Shown: positions 24,544-36,569 of the stretch, in pieces
Layout: each line of letters starts with the position of its first letter
Numbering within the stretch: position 1 is the stretch's first letter
DNA from: Actinomucor elegans
Taxonomy: Eukaryota > Mucoromycota > Mucoromycetes > Mucorales > Mucoraceae
Assembly: GCA_026027325.1 (NCBI GenBank)
Contig: JAMSLZ010000003.1
Span: 2,108,001 to 2,172,000, forward strand
Length of the DNA stretch: 64,000 bases
Direction of reading: 5' to 3'
Translations under genes and position numbers: made by a program
The notes under the pieces: generated by a model
Seen by the model: only the letters and a program-made list of their open reading frames with translations
Told to the model about the DNA's origin: nothing
Databases searched by the model: none

Positions 24544-24966
24544 ATGAGCTATAAAGCAGTCAAACTAACAGGTCGAAGGGCTGATACTGATATTGTATTA
24601 ACCGAAGAAATAGCAAACGCTGTAACGTGTTTGAAAAAAAAACCAGCCTGCACTACAAGTCACTTATATTTGTTTTGTAGCTTAGAACGGAATTACCTCG
24701 ACGCTATCGACTGGTGTCCGAGATGAACTTGATATACAGTCTGGATCAACACGGTATCAGTTTATCGACCTTGTATAGATTAGTCAAGCCGAATAAAGGT
24801 CCTTGTGTATTAGTGGTGAAGGATGCAGATGATAATGTAAGTTCAAGGACATGGGGGTATAATGATAATAAATTAATTTTATCGAGGAAAAAGGTATTTG
24901 GCGCGTTTCTGAACGAACCTTTAAAACCTGGATCCCGTTATTATGGTACTGGAGAATGGTAAGTTG

Positions 24967-24997
<31 letters not shown>

Positions 24998-25364
24998 AGG
25001 GAAAAAAAAGTTTATACGTTATTCAAATGCTGCATGAATTAGTTTTCTATGGAAGTGGTGCGCGACGGAATCCCAAATCAGGATATACCGATGGACTGGC
25101 AAAAATGAATACATGATCCTTTCTGAACAGGACTATATCGCTATTGGCGGAGGGTAAAGTGTTTTATACTTAGCTTGTGGGCTAATCATTACTCCGATAT
25201 TTGTATCTAACGTAATTTTTAGTGATGGTGTATTTGGATTATGGATTAATTCAGAGCTTGAAAAAGGTTATAGTCAAACATGTCCTACTTTTGATAATGA
25301 AATATTGTCTCCAAAACCAGAGTTTGAATGCGTGGAATTGGAAGTTTGGGGATTTCGTTTATAA
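24544..25364 (+). CDS. TLDc-domain protein, Oxr1-like
   Basis: Exons 24544-24621, 24681-24836, 24894-24958, 25043-25153 and 25223-25364 give 183 residues, almost all TLDc domain. Landmarks in order are VLTEEIANALRTELPRRYRL, NLIYSLDQHGISLSTLYRL, CVLVVKDADDNVFGAFLNEP, then RYYGTGECFLW. After these come IRIYRWTGKNEYMILSEQDY, IAIGGGDGVFGLWINSEL, GYSQTCPTFDN and a C-terminal ECVELEVWGFRL. Order and termination match the C-terminus of OXR1/NCOA7-type proteins, known for protection from oxidative stress and for binding and regulating the V-ATPase. This is the short form without LysM or GRAM domains. Intron 3 contains a 26-base poly(A). No targeting signal is seen. Confidence 0.88.
24967..24992. repeat. 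Poly(A) tract, 26 bases, within an intron
   Basis: Uninterrupted A run eight bases after the 5' splice site of intron 3 of the TLDc gene. Confidence 0.9.
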
Positions 25365-25492
25365 TAAAGATCCTGGGAAACGTCTTATCTTATCTTTTTG
25401 TTTACCGCCATATGGAGAATAAAAAAAAAAAAAAAAATGCGGATATTATCTTGTGCCTGTTTAGTTAATAAACGCGTACGTACGACTGGATC

Positions 25493-25750
25493 CTAAAATG
25501 GAATACCCATACGGTATATACTGTATTATTAATTAGAATACACATACACCCACTGAACTCTTAAATTGAATACGCATACGCCGTATACTAAGACTCTTAG
25601 ATGGAGTACGCGTACGTATATGCCGGACTCTTAAATAGAATATGCGGACGTACACTAGGCTCGTAGATAGGATACACATACGACATACAATAGACTATTG
25701 AATAGAATATGCATATGGCGTACACTGGAAGCTTAAACAGAATACACGCT
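25493..25750. repeat. Degenerate ~34-bp minisatellite, about eight units
   Basis: Units share a (t)agaatacgcatacg...gtata(c)tagactcttaaa-type pattern. Successive starts are ggaatacccatacgg, agaatacacatacacc, tgaatacgcatacgccgta, ggagtacgcgtacgtata, agaatatgcggacgtac, aggatacacatacgac, agaatatgcatatggcgta and agaatacacgctcac. Spacing is about 32-36 bases, and the consensus contains alternating purine-pyrimidine steps. Confidence 0.75.
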
Positions 25751-27363
25751 CACCGAGAAAGGCTTATTTTGGCGCGGGATTACGCGGGTAGACTAAAGGG
25801 CGTAGGTGAAACTAGACGCTACGCTATTCAGGGTCCTTCTGGACGCTTTATGGTCAGGGTCCAATCAAAAAAGCTTTACAGATCTACTCTCCCCCAAAAA
25901 CGATTGATAGAAGTCATTTGATTGGCTTGCTGCCAATTTCGCCATATTACTCTGGGGCATAGTCATTATCTTTGACCATCACTGTTGAACAACGCAGTCC
26001 TCATATCGCAATAGATCACTATCAAAAAGTAGATGGAGAATATTTTGATTAGTTAAAAAGAGTGGTTTATAACTTGACAAAATGGCTGGTTGGGCTCATC
26101 CCTGCAACCAAGGTAGCGCGCTTTTACGAACTTTCAAGCTAATATCAAACCCATCTATTAATAATACTAGTTTAACTACTGATTTTTAAACTCTATCCAT
26201 TATATATCTGTTTGATTGAGGAGAGAGGGCTAGAGCGCCTTATCAACACACTGAGCACCACTACTACTATCATCATAATCGAAATAATTAGTTCCATTGG
26301 TTGTCGGAAGAGGAAAATGATATTTCTTGAAATTAGAAAATCTTATCAGTACCACTACTAAACCAACATAAACATGTAATCCTCGGGAAATAGAGATAAA
26401 AAAGCGTGTGCTTTTTAATGTGCTAACTTGAATAATAATTGATTCGATATAGATAAGTATTGGAGCTAGATATAATACTGATATGCGGCGATTAAAATGA
26501 ATGACAAAGCAGATTCCTCATGCTCAACCATCGCAAAAAGCGCGTCAAGGAATGAGATAAATCAATGATTCTCGAGGAAAATGTACTAAAAAAAAGCTCT
26601 CTTTTTAATAAACCAAATTTCATAACCCTATCTCGTTTTGAGCATGTGTTAGAGTCGAAAGATCTTACTGATTTTGAATGTATTATGCAGTCCATATCAA
26701 AGTCAAAATGCACACCAAAAAAAAAAAAAAAAGATACAAGCAAAGTTTGCAGGATGTGATGATCTCGGTTGTATGTACACTTCCCAAGATTCTATGCGCC
26801 TTTTAGTCAGCTGGGAATCGATAGGCCTGTATGTAATGCACAATATAAGGCGTAATTCCTGCCGGCGAAATGCAGTTTTTGAATCAACACGGGCTTATCA
26901 TCAATAAGGCACACAGTTGTGGTTCGATAGTATAAAGTTTGTAAGATGTGAAACGAAATAAAAGCTGCAAGCTTAAATGACTTTTATTTGGTTCACGTAG
27001 ACTTAGTATTAGGATGATTCATCAGATTAATAATTGGTCTTTCTACCCCCAAACTTTACTTTGTTCGAAGCGTGTCACCGTGTAACTGTGTCTCAAAGTA
27101 ACACAAAACGTTTGTTCTCAAATAAAACCGAGAAAACCTTGTATTTAACCGTAAAATGAAAGAAATAGGATGGAAGAGGGTTATATTGAATGCCTTTCAA
27201 GTGATCCACGAAAGCATAGTACAACCTACACCAGCTTGACAAGCCAAATAGTAAAAAAAGACAATTGGTTCAAAGTGGTGCAAGGGCAAAACGTTGAATT
27301 ACATATTATCCGGCCTGCTAGGATTGATAGACAGAACCTTGCTTATAAAAGTCTTTTTTCTAG

Positions 27364-27389
27364 TTTTTTTTTTTTTTTTTTTTTTTTTC
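27364..27389. repeat. Poly(T) tract, 26 bases, in the G6PD leader
   Basis: Uninterrupted T run 41 bases upstream of the G6PD ATG, continuing into a cttcttcttctttcttttctt pyrimidine tract; probably in the 5' untranslated region or core promoter. Confidence 0.85.
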
Positions 27390-27430
27390 TTCTTCTTCTT
27401 TCTTTTCTTCTTTATTCTAACTATACTCAA

Positions 27431-29146
27431 ATGACTTCTGCTGTTCAATTACTTCGCGACCAGGTTGCAAAGGAACTTCAAGGATCTGTCACCATCATTG
27501 GTAAGTCAAAAAAAAATTTTTTTTGCAAGTAATCATGCAACTCATTTCATGGACTAGTTCTCGGTGCTTCTGGTGATCTTGCTAAGAAAAAGACTTATCC
27601 TGCCTTGTTCGGTCTTTATCGCAACGGTTTTTTGCCTGAAAATGTACACATTATTGGATATGCGCGTACTAAGATGGATCATGAGGATTATTTGAAACGT
27701 ATTACGCAGTTCATCAAAGTAGGCGACGACCAAGACAAATTGGAGCAATTCAAAAAGATTACGGATTACGTATCTGGACAATACGATGACGATGCTTCTT
27801 ATATCAACTTGGAAAAGTTTATTGCTCAGAGTGAATCCAAGCGCAATGTGCCAGAGGGTAAAAAGAATCGCGTTTATTATATGGCGTTACCCCCTTCCGT
27901 CTTTATTCCTGTCGCTCAAGGCTTGAAACGCAATGTTTATACCACACAAGGTAACAATCGGTTAGTAGTCGAGAAGCCTTTCGGTATGGATTCTGAAAGT
28001 TCCAACCATTTGGGCCGTGCATTGGGTGCTCTTTTCACTGAAAACGAAGTGAGTCATTTTAAAAAAATTTTCTTGTCTGGGTTGTTAAACTAATACAAAC
28101 TCCCTTAGATCTATCGTATTGACCATTACCTTGGTAAAGAAATGGTAAAGAACATCATGAACTTGCGTTTTGCCAATGTCTTGTTTGGCCATGCTTGGGA
28201 TCGTACCTACATTGATAATGTGCAGATTACATTCAAAGAGCCTTTTGGTACAGAAGGTCGTGGTGGTTATTTTGATGAATTTGGTATTATTCGTGATGTG
28301 ATTCAAAACCGTAAGTTTTCCTTTGTGTTATGAGGGTGAGAAAAAAAAAAGTTAGTAACCCAAATGATAGATTTACTTCAAGTTCTTACATTGATTGCCA
28401 TGGAAAGACCTATTTCTACCGATTCTGAAGCTATCCGTGATGAAAAGGTCAAAGTATTAAAGTGCATCCCTCCTATTGTTATTGAAGATACACTTTTGGG
28501 TCAATATGTTGGTGCTGATGGCAAACGTGGCTACCTTGAAGACGAAACATTAAAGAACAAGGACAGTCTTACACCTACTTTTGCTGCTGCCGTCTGCTGG
28601 ATCAATAATGAACGTTGGGAAGGCGTTCCTTTTATCTTGAAAGCTGGTAAAGCTTTGAATGAAGCCAAAGTAGAAGTACGTCTGCAATTCCATCACGTAG
28701 CTGGTAACTTGTATAGTGGATCTGCTCGTAACGAATTGGTGATCCGTATCCAACCTAAAGAAGCTGTCTACATGAAGTTCAATAACAAGCAACCTGGTTT
28801 ATCTTATCAAACCATCCAAACCGATTTGGACCTTTCATATCATTCACGTTACTCTGATTTAGCTATCCCCGATGCTTATGAATCTTTAATCCTTGATGTC
28901 TTGCGTAACGATCATAGTAACTTTGTACGTGATGACGAGCTTGCAAGCGCCTGGAAGATCTTTACACCTTTGCTCCACAAGATTGACCGTCACGACGCTG
29001 ACGTAAAGATCAAGCCTTATGCATATGGTTCAAGAGGTCCTCAAGAATTGGATGAATTTGTAAAAAAGTATGGCTATCATCGTGATGCCAAGATTGATTA
29101 TCAATGGCCTCGTCAAAATGTCAACGCTTCTACCAACAAACTCTAA
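27431..29146 (+). CDS. ZWF1: Glucose-6-phosphate 1-dehydrogenase
   Basis: Exons 27431-27500, 27558-28048, 28109-28310 and 28371-29146 give 512 residues, the usual fungal length. The NADP-binding loop is [18 protein letters not shown] at about residues 23-40. EKPFG and the substrate motif RIDHYLGKE (190-198, catalytic Lys197) follow. [17 protein letters not shown] contains the catalytic-base His255, whose codon is split by intron 3. The C-terminal domain has [12 protein letters not shown] and ends [11 protein letters not shown]. The enzyme makes the first NADPH of the pentose phosphate pathway in the cytosol. All four exons are in phase with canonical GT-AG sites. A T-rich leader precedes the ATG. 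Confidence 0.97.
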
Positions 29147-30221
29147 CATCTTTTTCTTTTTTTTTTTGCATTCATTTATCTCATTACATACAACCCCAAC
29201 TCCTTTGTTAAAGCCTTGTTCTCTCTCTTTATTTTGTTATATCCTTTATTTTTTCTTTTTCTATATATATGAAGAAAGCTTCCCCCTCTCTGCCTTTCTT
29301 CTTTTTCTCTTGTACTGTATTTATCCTATTATCTAAATAACAAAAAAAAAAAAAAAATTTTTTTTTTTTTTCATCAAGTAAACTATATTTTTATTACAAA
29401 TAAGCTGCAATTCGATGTTGAACAACATTTGCAAATAATACAGATTTATCATTGGTTGTAGAAAATTAAATAGGCTTTATAATAAATACACAGTCAATAA
29501 TGCGTGACCCTTACTTGCTGGGATTGAATTAATGTTCCGTCTCTCCATACCAACTGGATTTAAATCAGCCATCACAACAAACAAAACAAGATACAGCCTT
29601 TGTCATCGGGGAAATATATAAACCAAAACCCTATTTGTTTTGTATGAATAAAATGTTCCTGAAGATACGATAAAAGTAGAAAGGCGAATAAAAAAAAAAG
29701 GTTTAGTTTTGATTTTCAGGTACAAATTTTCAAACCAAGTACAACATGGATACTTGGTATTTCCTACATATGACTTAAATCAACATGTGCCATCTTGATT
29801 GATTTAAGTCTAATGTCGCATTTGAAAAGTAATATCCAATCGCTACATCTTGTAAAGATCTTATTTTGATTCTAATACAATGCATGTCTTGGCATATTTT
29901 GCCAAAAAAAAAAGCTATATCCTTTTTTTTGGAAAATCTATCTTTAAATCGAGTTTTATATAGAGTACTGGGAGTTCAAGTTGTAATGTAATAATATATA
30001 AACGAGAAAAAATGTGTGTATGTGGTTGACACAACGAAAAGGTGCTTTTAAACTTTTTTTTAATATATAAAAAGATGGCGTGTATATAAAAACTGAGGGG
30101 TAAGTTGGGGTAAAGTGGTATATCATAGAGAGAGAGAGAAAAGAGTTCATACAATGTGTATATGCAGCAGCATACACACTTTTTTTTCATAATATATATA
30201 TGTATAGAGATTAGTAAGATC
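29147..30221. other. Convergent intergenic region
   Basis: 3' flanks of G6PD and of the minus-strand gene beyond 30222. Holds a perfect A16T14 block at 29342-29371 and a degenerate repeat core (taagtctaatgtcgcattt) near 29805. The frame at 29915-30190 is tyrosine/leucine-rich AT noise. Confidence 0.6.
29342..29371. repeat. A16T14 palindromic homopolymer block
   Basis: Sixteen A followed directly by fourteen T between convergent genes. As RNA it could fold into a pure A-U hairpin on either strand; a role in 3' end formation is only a guess. Confidence 0.8.
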
Positions 30222-32080
30222 TTAATTCAACCATTTTCTGGTTGTTGAATCAGTTTGCGATGTCGATTTCTTGTTGTATTTAGATGCTCTGGTAGTTGGT
30301 GCAGCGCCATTAGGTGAAGAATTGAAAGTAGCTGGAGAAGATGATCTCGAAACGGAGCGCTGCATAGAAGCGCGTCTATTTGGTATAGGAGAGGTGGATG
30401 GAGAATGAGGAGGTTTAGAGGTAGTGATAGTAGGTGAAGAAGATAATAATCGAGCACCACGCGAATAATTATGGCTACTACTACTACTACTATTACTACT
30501 ATTACTATGTGTCGTTGTACTAGATACGTTATGGTTCATATTGCCCAGTGAAATCCTTCTTGTTACTCGAACATTTTGCTGATTGACGCCTAATGAGTTT
30601 CGCGTACCTGTGCTTCGATCACCTATCACTGATCTCGGGCGTCCACTATTTGGAAGGGTGTTGCTGCGTTTCACATTGTTCTTATGAGCTATCCAATAAA
30701 AAAAAAGAAAGAAAGAGGGAAAGTTCAGCAATGTCATTCCGCATCTCAGGTTATCAGGTGCTTACCATCATAATTTGTAATCACTCGACCTGCCACTTTT
30801 CTGTTGTTTTGTGAAATGGCAGTTTGTGCTTGCTCTATCAGTTCAACTAGCATGGCACGAATCCTGTTATAAGCAGCATCTTCATCTTCCATATATCGTT
30901 CTAGTTCAGCTGGATCGAGTATTTCAACTGTCGTAGACTTTAAGAATAGGTTAGTATTGTCATATGGCCTCTGCGAATAATTTTTTTTTAATTTATACCA
31001 TAATGCCATTCTTGCTTGAAGTTGTATCTAAGCCAGGCGTCAGTGGCCTCTCTATTCTGCATAAACATATAAGTTTACTTGTAACCCAAAAAAAAAAGAA
31101 GAAGGGAAAGGGGAGAATGGGGGGGGGAGCCTTACGCAGCCAATCTATTTTGTAAATCACTGATGGTATTGGATTGTTCTTTCACTACCGTTTCCAGTGT
31201 TTGGTTCAGTGTCATTAACGATTTCTTTTCAATTTCCAGGTCTTCAATCTATGCAAAGATGTTAGCTAGCGCAAAGATTTGTATGTATGTATTTGTTTAC
31301 TTTTCGATGTACTCTGGCTTCATCGACCTGAGGTATAGGTTGCGCCATCGTACCTCTTAATAAGAAAGAGCCTAATCCTCCACTCATGATACCAAATCCA
31401 GGTTTAAATGAAGTCGCGATTCTACTATTATTATTATTATTATTGATGGTGGAGGTGGGAGCAACAGGTTGTTCTGCTTTCTCTTCTTCTTCTTCTTCTT
31501 CATCAAGATCATCTAGAACATACATATCCAAATCATCATATTCGTCATCATCTTCTTCTTCGTCTTCATCTTCCGGTTCCGCTTCATCTTCTTCTTCTTC
31601 AACCGGCTCTGTGATACTCTGATCTAAATCCGACGTTGTTGTGGGACGACGATTAAAATTAGACAAGTTGATTCGACTTATCACTAACGGCTGAGGTTGT
31701 TGCTGTTGAGGTTGCTGCTGCTTTAGTTCAAGAGTCTTTTGGTGTTGGTTGATATTACTCTTGAGTATAGTATGGTTATTTGTAGGAGAAGCTTGACAAA
31801 AGAACGAAAGTCCCGGATTACTTTCCGCAGATGGTTGACGAATCATGGGAGAAGTAGTAGTATTTGTATGAATTGTATTAATAGTAGTGGTTGAAGCGGT
31901 AGAAAATGTACAAGAAGAAGAATTAGTTGAAGTTGAAAAGTTAAGTTGTTGTTGTTGGTGAAAATGAGGAGAAAAGATGTTGTGCTGCTGTGGTTGCTGA
32001 TGGAGCGGGCGGATTATATTGACAGCCTTCGGATTAGCCGTCAGGTCTTTTGATAGCATTTGAATACTTTGTTTATACAA
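30222..32080 (-). CDS. Unrecognised coiled-coil protein with Gln-rich and acidic regions
   Basis: Exons 32080-31301, 31248-31136, 31056-30999, 30937-30766 and 30688-30222 give 529 residues in frame. The first 150 residues are rich in N, Q, S and T with poly-Gln runs. An Asp/Glu-rich block at about 175-215 precedes a run of five Asn. A predicted coiled coil at about 257-298 includes IEDLEIEKKSLMTLNQTLET. A folded-looking helical stretch (LDPAELERYMEDEDAAYNRI) follows at about 323-375. The tail is S/T/P/R-rich (SSSPTITTSKPPHSPSTSPI) and looks disordered and phosphorylatable. No membrane segment or enzyme motif. The pattern suits a cytoskeletal or signalling scaffold, but that is inference. The first ATG was taken; another in-frame ATG lies seven codons on (MLSKDLTANP). 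Confidence 0.75.
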
Positions 32081-35000
32081 AAGAAGAAAGAAGAAAAGAA
32101 AAGCCGCTATTACTGTTTTCTTTTTCTTGTCTCTCTCTCTCTCTGAAAAAAAGTATGGTGATATTCGTAGGTTTTACAAGCAAAAAAGAAAAAAAAAAAA
32201 AAGCGCTTTATTGTAAAAAATGCTTTTGGGAAATTAAAAGCCCAATACCACTCACATTTCCTAGAGAGTATACGCGTCGTTTCTATTTTATTTTATTTGC
32301 TACTTATTGCTATTGCTACTTTAGTTGAAGTTGAATCGATTATTTCATATTAATACAGAATAACACTTCTTTCTTACCCCAGTGTCCGTGCGGAAAAGGG
32401 AAGGGGGGGGGGGCAAACAATACAGAATCAAGAAGCTTCTCCCATTCTCCTCTTCTTTGATCAATCGTGCCTTGGACTAAACAAAAGACCTTTTATAGTA
32501 ATTGTTCACCTTAACGAACATTTTCCGTCCGGGCCAAATAACATCTGATATCTTAGACCTACTAAAAAAAAAAAAAAATAGTTCTTCTACCCCCTGGTTA
32601 TGTCAAAAATGTAAAGCACCTAATCCCTGATAAGTCTTGGATAAAGATCAAAGTTATGGGCGATGATAAAGGTCATTTTCTTTGATAATAATGCATCTAA
32701 TGAAACTGTACTATCTATCTACGCGCGCATGATCTCTGGTTTTAAATGTTACCTATTCAATGCGGTTGTATACTCTGACACTGAACTTTACTTGATTCAC
32801 AACTACTGCCATCATGACTTTGATGAAGCCTATCCATCTGTTATAAACCATCCATATCACTGATACACTCATCTATTCGATAACACGGCAATAAAACACA
32901 TCTGTGCCTGAGCCCGGCAATGACGTTAGTTTTGTTTCTTTCTTCTCCCTGGGGTATGCAGCTGATTGGATATGCGTAACGAATAGACTCAGCTCCTCAT
33001 GTTACTTTTTTGTTAACTTTAAACTTAATTAAAACCTAAAACAATTAAAGATGAATGGGTGGGTTTGATTTGGGAACATCATCTATTTATTCTTATTCGT
33101 TAACAAACATAATATATTCATAGGGTTTCAGTCAAATTAAAAGGGTTTCAATCGATATAGCGGCTGAATCTTCAATCTGGTGAACTGTTTGATAATAGAC
33201 GCAACATTAAGACCGAGATTGGCCCAAAAATCTAGACATTAAGTGCTTGTTGTATAAACAAAATGTAAGCAATTGGCAGTTAATCGTGGATAAAGCAGAG
33301 CACATGCATTTGCATTTCAACCAAATGGTTATGTCAGCAGATGCAGCAGTACATTCTGAGTATGGAGTATACATGTCAGATGCGAAATCGGAACGGGATC
33401 AACGGAGGATTTTGTTCATCACATTTAGGACTTGGAGAAATTGCATGCAACTTATGGCGCGTTCCTCAAATGCAATATATTCATTGTCAATCAATCAAAC
33501 AATAGCACTAATAAATATAGTGCTTGAATCAGATCATGGAAAAGTCATTGTATGTGAATGGGGAGGAGATATTTAATGCCGTTAAAAATGGGGTGATTTC
33601 CCGAAAAATTATAATAGCATACTCTGGCCGATATTTTCAGATTTCCCTTGCTTTTGTGGAGCGTAATGACGCCATTTTAGAGGCATAAAGTAGATCTGGC
33701 ATATTGAATAACATTCTCACGTATTGGCATAAAAAAACTCTGGCTACGCTTATGTCCAAAAATTACATTTTATCAAAGAAAGCGCTTTACATGTAGAACA
33801 TAACCTGTATATCATTCGATTCGCAATGCAACTCTACCAAGCTTTACTAATCTATTGTTTGATTATTATCCGTAATATATAACAATGAAAGCAAAGAAAA
33901 AAAAGTCAAACCAAAGTACATGACCTGATTCTGATGAGCTAGTAGCATTAGAAATTGTCACCCAATAGTAATCGATGAAATTTTATAGTAGCATACTTTT
34001 TGCTTTCACTTTTGCGGCGGTATTAAAGACAGGAAGAATATTTTAACTTTTTTGTAGTACGTTTCGAGCATATAATGACGTTTTGATCGTCATATAAAGG
34101 CTAACAGGGCCCGAGTTATGAAACATACACGGTCCCTATTTCTGATGTCCAGCAACGTCATACCTTCTTTACATCGTTTTTTGACGGGTTTTAATTCAAT
34201 TTCGTTCTTTTATAATTCAAAGTATATATATATTTGGCTTGTCATGCTGTAGTTGATAAGGTTGAAATTGAAGAATTTTAAACGGGCCACATCTGTTACT
34301 AAATGCATAATGGATCATTATAGGACTTTGTATGCTATTTTTTTTCATCTCTTTTCCTAGCATAAATGGTAATTTTTATTTTTTTTTATTTTTTGCTGTT
34401 CTAACTCCTTTTCTCAAGACATATATAAGTGATTAATGCAGGAAGAAATAGTACATATAATAGGTCATTTACAACGAATGATTGACAAACATCACATATT
34501 GTTTTGTACTTTAGTTAAACAAAGCCTTGAGTGAATATAGCAACTTGTTTTCAACATGTTAGAGCCATCAGATGCAACATTAAACCTGGATCGATCGAGA
34601 GAGATCTATCAATAATTAAATCCATTTTACGTGAAATGCATGTAATTTACATCATGGATCTAAACTGCATATACCTATTTCTTATATTTGAAAAAAAAAT
34701 GTTACAGTAGATACAATGTTTTATTTTAAACATATAATGGCCATCTAATGCGACATTAAACTAGATTTAATCCAGCAATCGCGAGATGTTAAAAATGACC
34801 CAATATCCGGGAAAAAAAAAAACTAGAAACGTTCTTAAACACAACTTTCCCACGCTTTTGATTGATTTATAGAGCTTGAAAACAGCATTTTTGAAGCATA
34901 GTCTATTAATACAGTAGATCGTATATATTTACAAGTAGACGTAAATATTTTTGTTGGAGTTTAGGGAATATACAATACTCGAATTATGGCTGTATTTCTA

Positions 35001-35822
35001 AAAGATACCATAACAAAAAAAAAACTCTTATTTTATCAATTCTGAAACAATGAATTTAGCTCAAAACCAATTAACCTTCAAGCCGTTAAATACATAGTTG
35101 AATTGCACATTGAGTTCCGTCAGAAGGTATTTTAAGTATCGACAATGGTTTAAAGTTAAAATATAGGATCAGAGTATATGAGAGTTCCAGGAAGACGAAT
35201 CATTCTTTTGAATAACAGACAGCCAATCAAAACATTCATCAATTGAAACTTTTTGTTAAAAGTCAAAGGTATAATGGCTTGAACAGCTGCTTCGGCTTCT
35301 CACCAAATCATGAGCTTATGATACAATCCTTTTTTTATGCGAAACTTGTAAGAAACAACCCAAAGATGTCAAGTCCATGATGTAATTAATAACAATTTAG
35401 TTTTACTTTTTATGATTTCTATTCGTTGGTCGTTAGAAAATTGTCCAATGGATGACTTGTAGATGCATGATTAATAACTACTATACGTACGTATTGTAAA
35501 GAAATAGCTATACTTTTGAAACAAAACTATTTAGTGTGATCTCTGGGGAGGCTAAAATGCTTTAGCATTAAACTGCGGCAACTGATTCTATATCATTTAT
35601 TGCGTGCGGGCTAGTTCGGTCTAGTAGTAGTTAGTTGGGTCCAATACAAAGTGGATGAGCGCACATTCGGATCCAATCCAATCAGATAAAATATTGTAGA
35701 TAATCTGATTGGCCGAGAGTCACAGTCAATATATATAATCAGATTATATTTGACCCCCAGTTCTAAAAAATTATTTCTCTCTCTCTCGCTCCCTTTTTTT
35801 TTTACTCCATTCATAAATTAAA
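32081..35822. other. Spacer with repeat copies
   Basis: The left end is the promoter of the minus-strand coiled-coil gene (CT/GA-rich). Otherwise AT-rich, with repeat-family copies at about 34555-34615 and 34735-34790. One 109-codon orphan frame at 33247-33576 has no recognisable domain. The right end has a pyrimidine-rich leader (ctctctctctcgctcccttt) just before ISU1. Confidence 0.55.
34555..34790 (+). repeat. Two adjacent dispersed-repeat copies
   Basis: tgttagagccatcagatgca then acattaaacctggatcgatc and gagagatctat at 34557-34612. tggccatctaatgcgacatt then aaactagatttaatccagc and aatcgcgagatg at 34739-34789. Both are in the same orientation and about 180 bases apart. Confidence 0.5.
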
Positions 35823-36416
35823 ATGTTGCGCACTACTATTACTGCTTTGAATCGTTCTACTCGTCTTGTACAAAAGCCTCTTTCTGTCTCTGGAACGCGT
35901 TTTTATCACGAGAAGGTATTATGATAATATAGAAATATGTATATTTTTGGATTATTAAACATTTTTTTTTTAGGTCATTGATCATTATGAACGTCCTCGT
36001 AACGTAGGATCTTTCCCCAAGACAGATATCGATGTTGGTACTGGCCTTGTTGGAGCTCCTGCCTGTGGTGATGTGATGAAGTTGCAAATCAAGGTGGATG
36101 ATGCTACTGGTAAGATTGTCGATGTCAAATTCAAGACGTTTGGATGTGGTTCTGCTATCGCTTCTAGCAGTTTTATGACTGAACGTGTCCGTGGTATGAC
36201 ACTTGAACAAGCTGGTCAAATCAAGAATACTGAAATCGCCAAGGAATTGTGCTTACCTCCTGTCAAGTTGCATTGTTCCAGTACGTATTAGTCATCCATA
36301 AAAAAAAAGTATTATCAATAGATATTAACAAATCTTGTTTTTGTGTAGTGTTGGCTGAAGATGCTATCAAGTCAGCTATCAATGATTATAAAAAGAAGCG
36401 CAGTGCTCGAGCATAG
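35823..36416 (+). CDS. ISU1: Mitochondrial iron-sulfur cluster scaffold IscU/Isu1
   Basis: Exons 35823-35915, 35974-36280 and 36349-36416 give 155 residues. A basic mitochondrial presequence of about 27 residues ends near GTRFYHEKVIDHYERPR. The ligand set is complete: Cys62 and Asp64 in GAPACGDVM, Cys89 in FKTFGCGSA, and His131 and Cys132 at the end of LPPVKLHC. LPPVK (125-129) is the known site for the Hsp70 chaperone that releases the cluster. SSFMTERVRGMTLEQA is also typical. The protein assembles 2Fe-2S clusters with cysteine desulfurase and frataxin in the matrix. A CT-repeat leader precedes the start codon. A cyclin gene follows 393 bases downstream on the same strand. Confidence 0.97.
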
Positions 36417-36538
36417 AATACATGTCAAAATCAAATTGGAATAAGATCCACAGTATATTATTTATTCTCTTTTTCATATATCCTTCCAACAGCCTCGCAC
36501 ACAAAAGTAGCTTTTTATACGCTTACTCTATATTTTTT

Positions 36539-36569
<31 letters not shown>

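Larger units (their letters stand above)
25365..27430. other. Intergenic region with a minisatellite
   Basis: Starts with the 3' flank of the TLDc gene, then a degenerate tandem repeat at 25493-25750, then about 250 bases of less AT-rich sequence with a 70-codon frame (25709-25921) of unknown nature. The rest is AT-rich spacer and the G6PD promoter, with a 26-base poly(T) at 27364-27389. The frame at 27170-27532 reads through the promoter and poly(T) and is not a gene. Confidence 0.6.

Noticed and set aside
27170..27532. 120-codon frame upstream of and overlapping G6PD exon 1
   Set aside because: It runs through the promoter and a 26-base poly(T), giving a run of Phe, then reads G6PD exon 1 in frame; the G6PD ATG at 27431 gives the family N-terminus.
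31386..31622. Plus-strand frame rich in Ser (SSSSSSSSRSSRTYISKSSY)
   Set aside because: Antisense of the Asp/Glu-rich block of the minus-strand coiled-coil gene.
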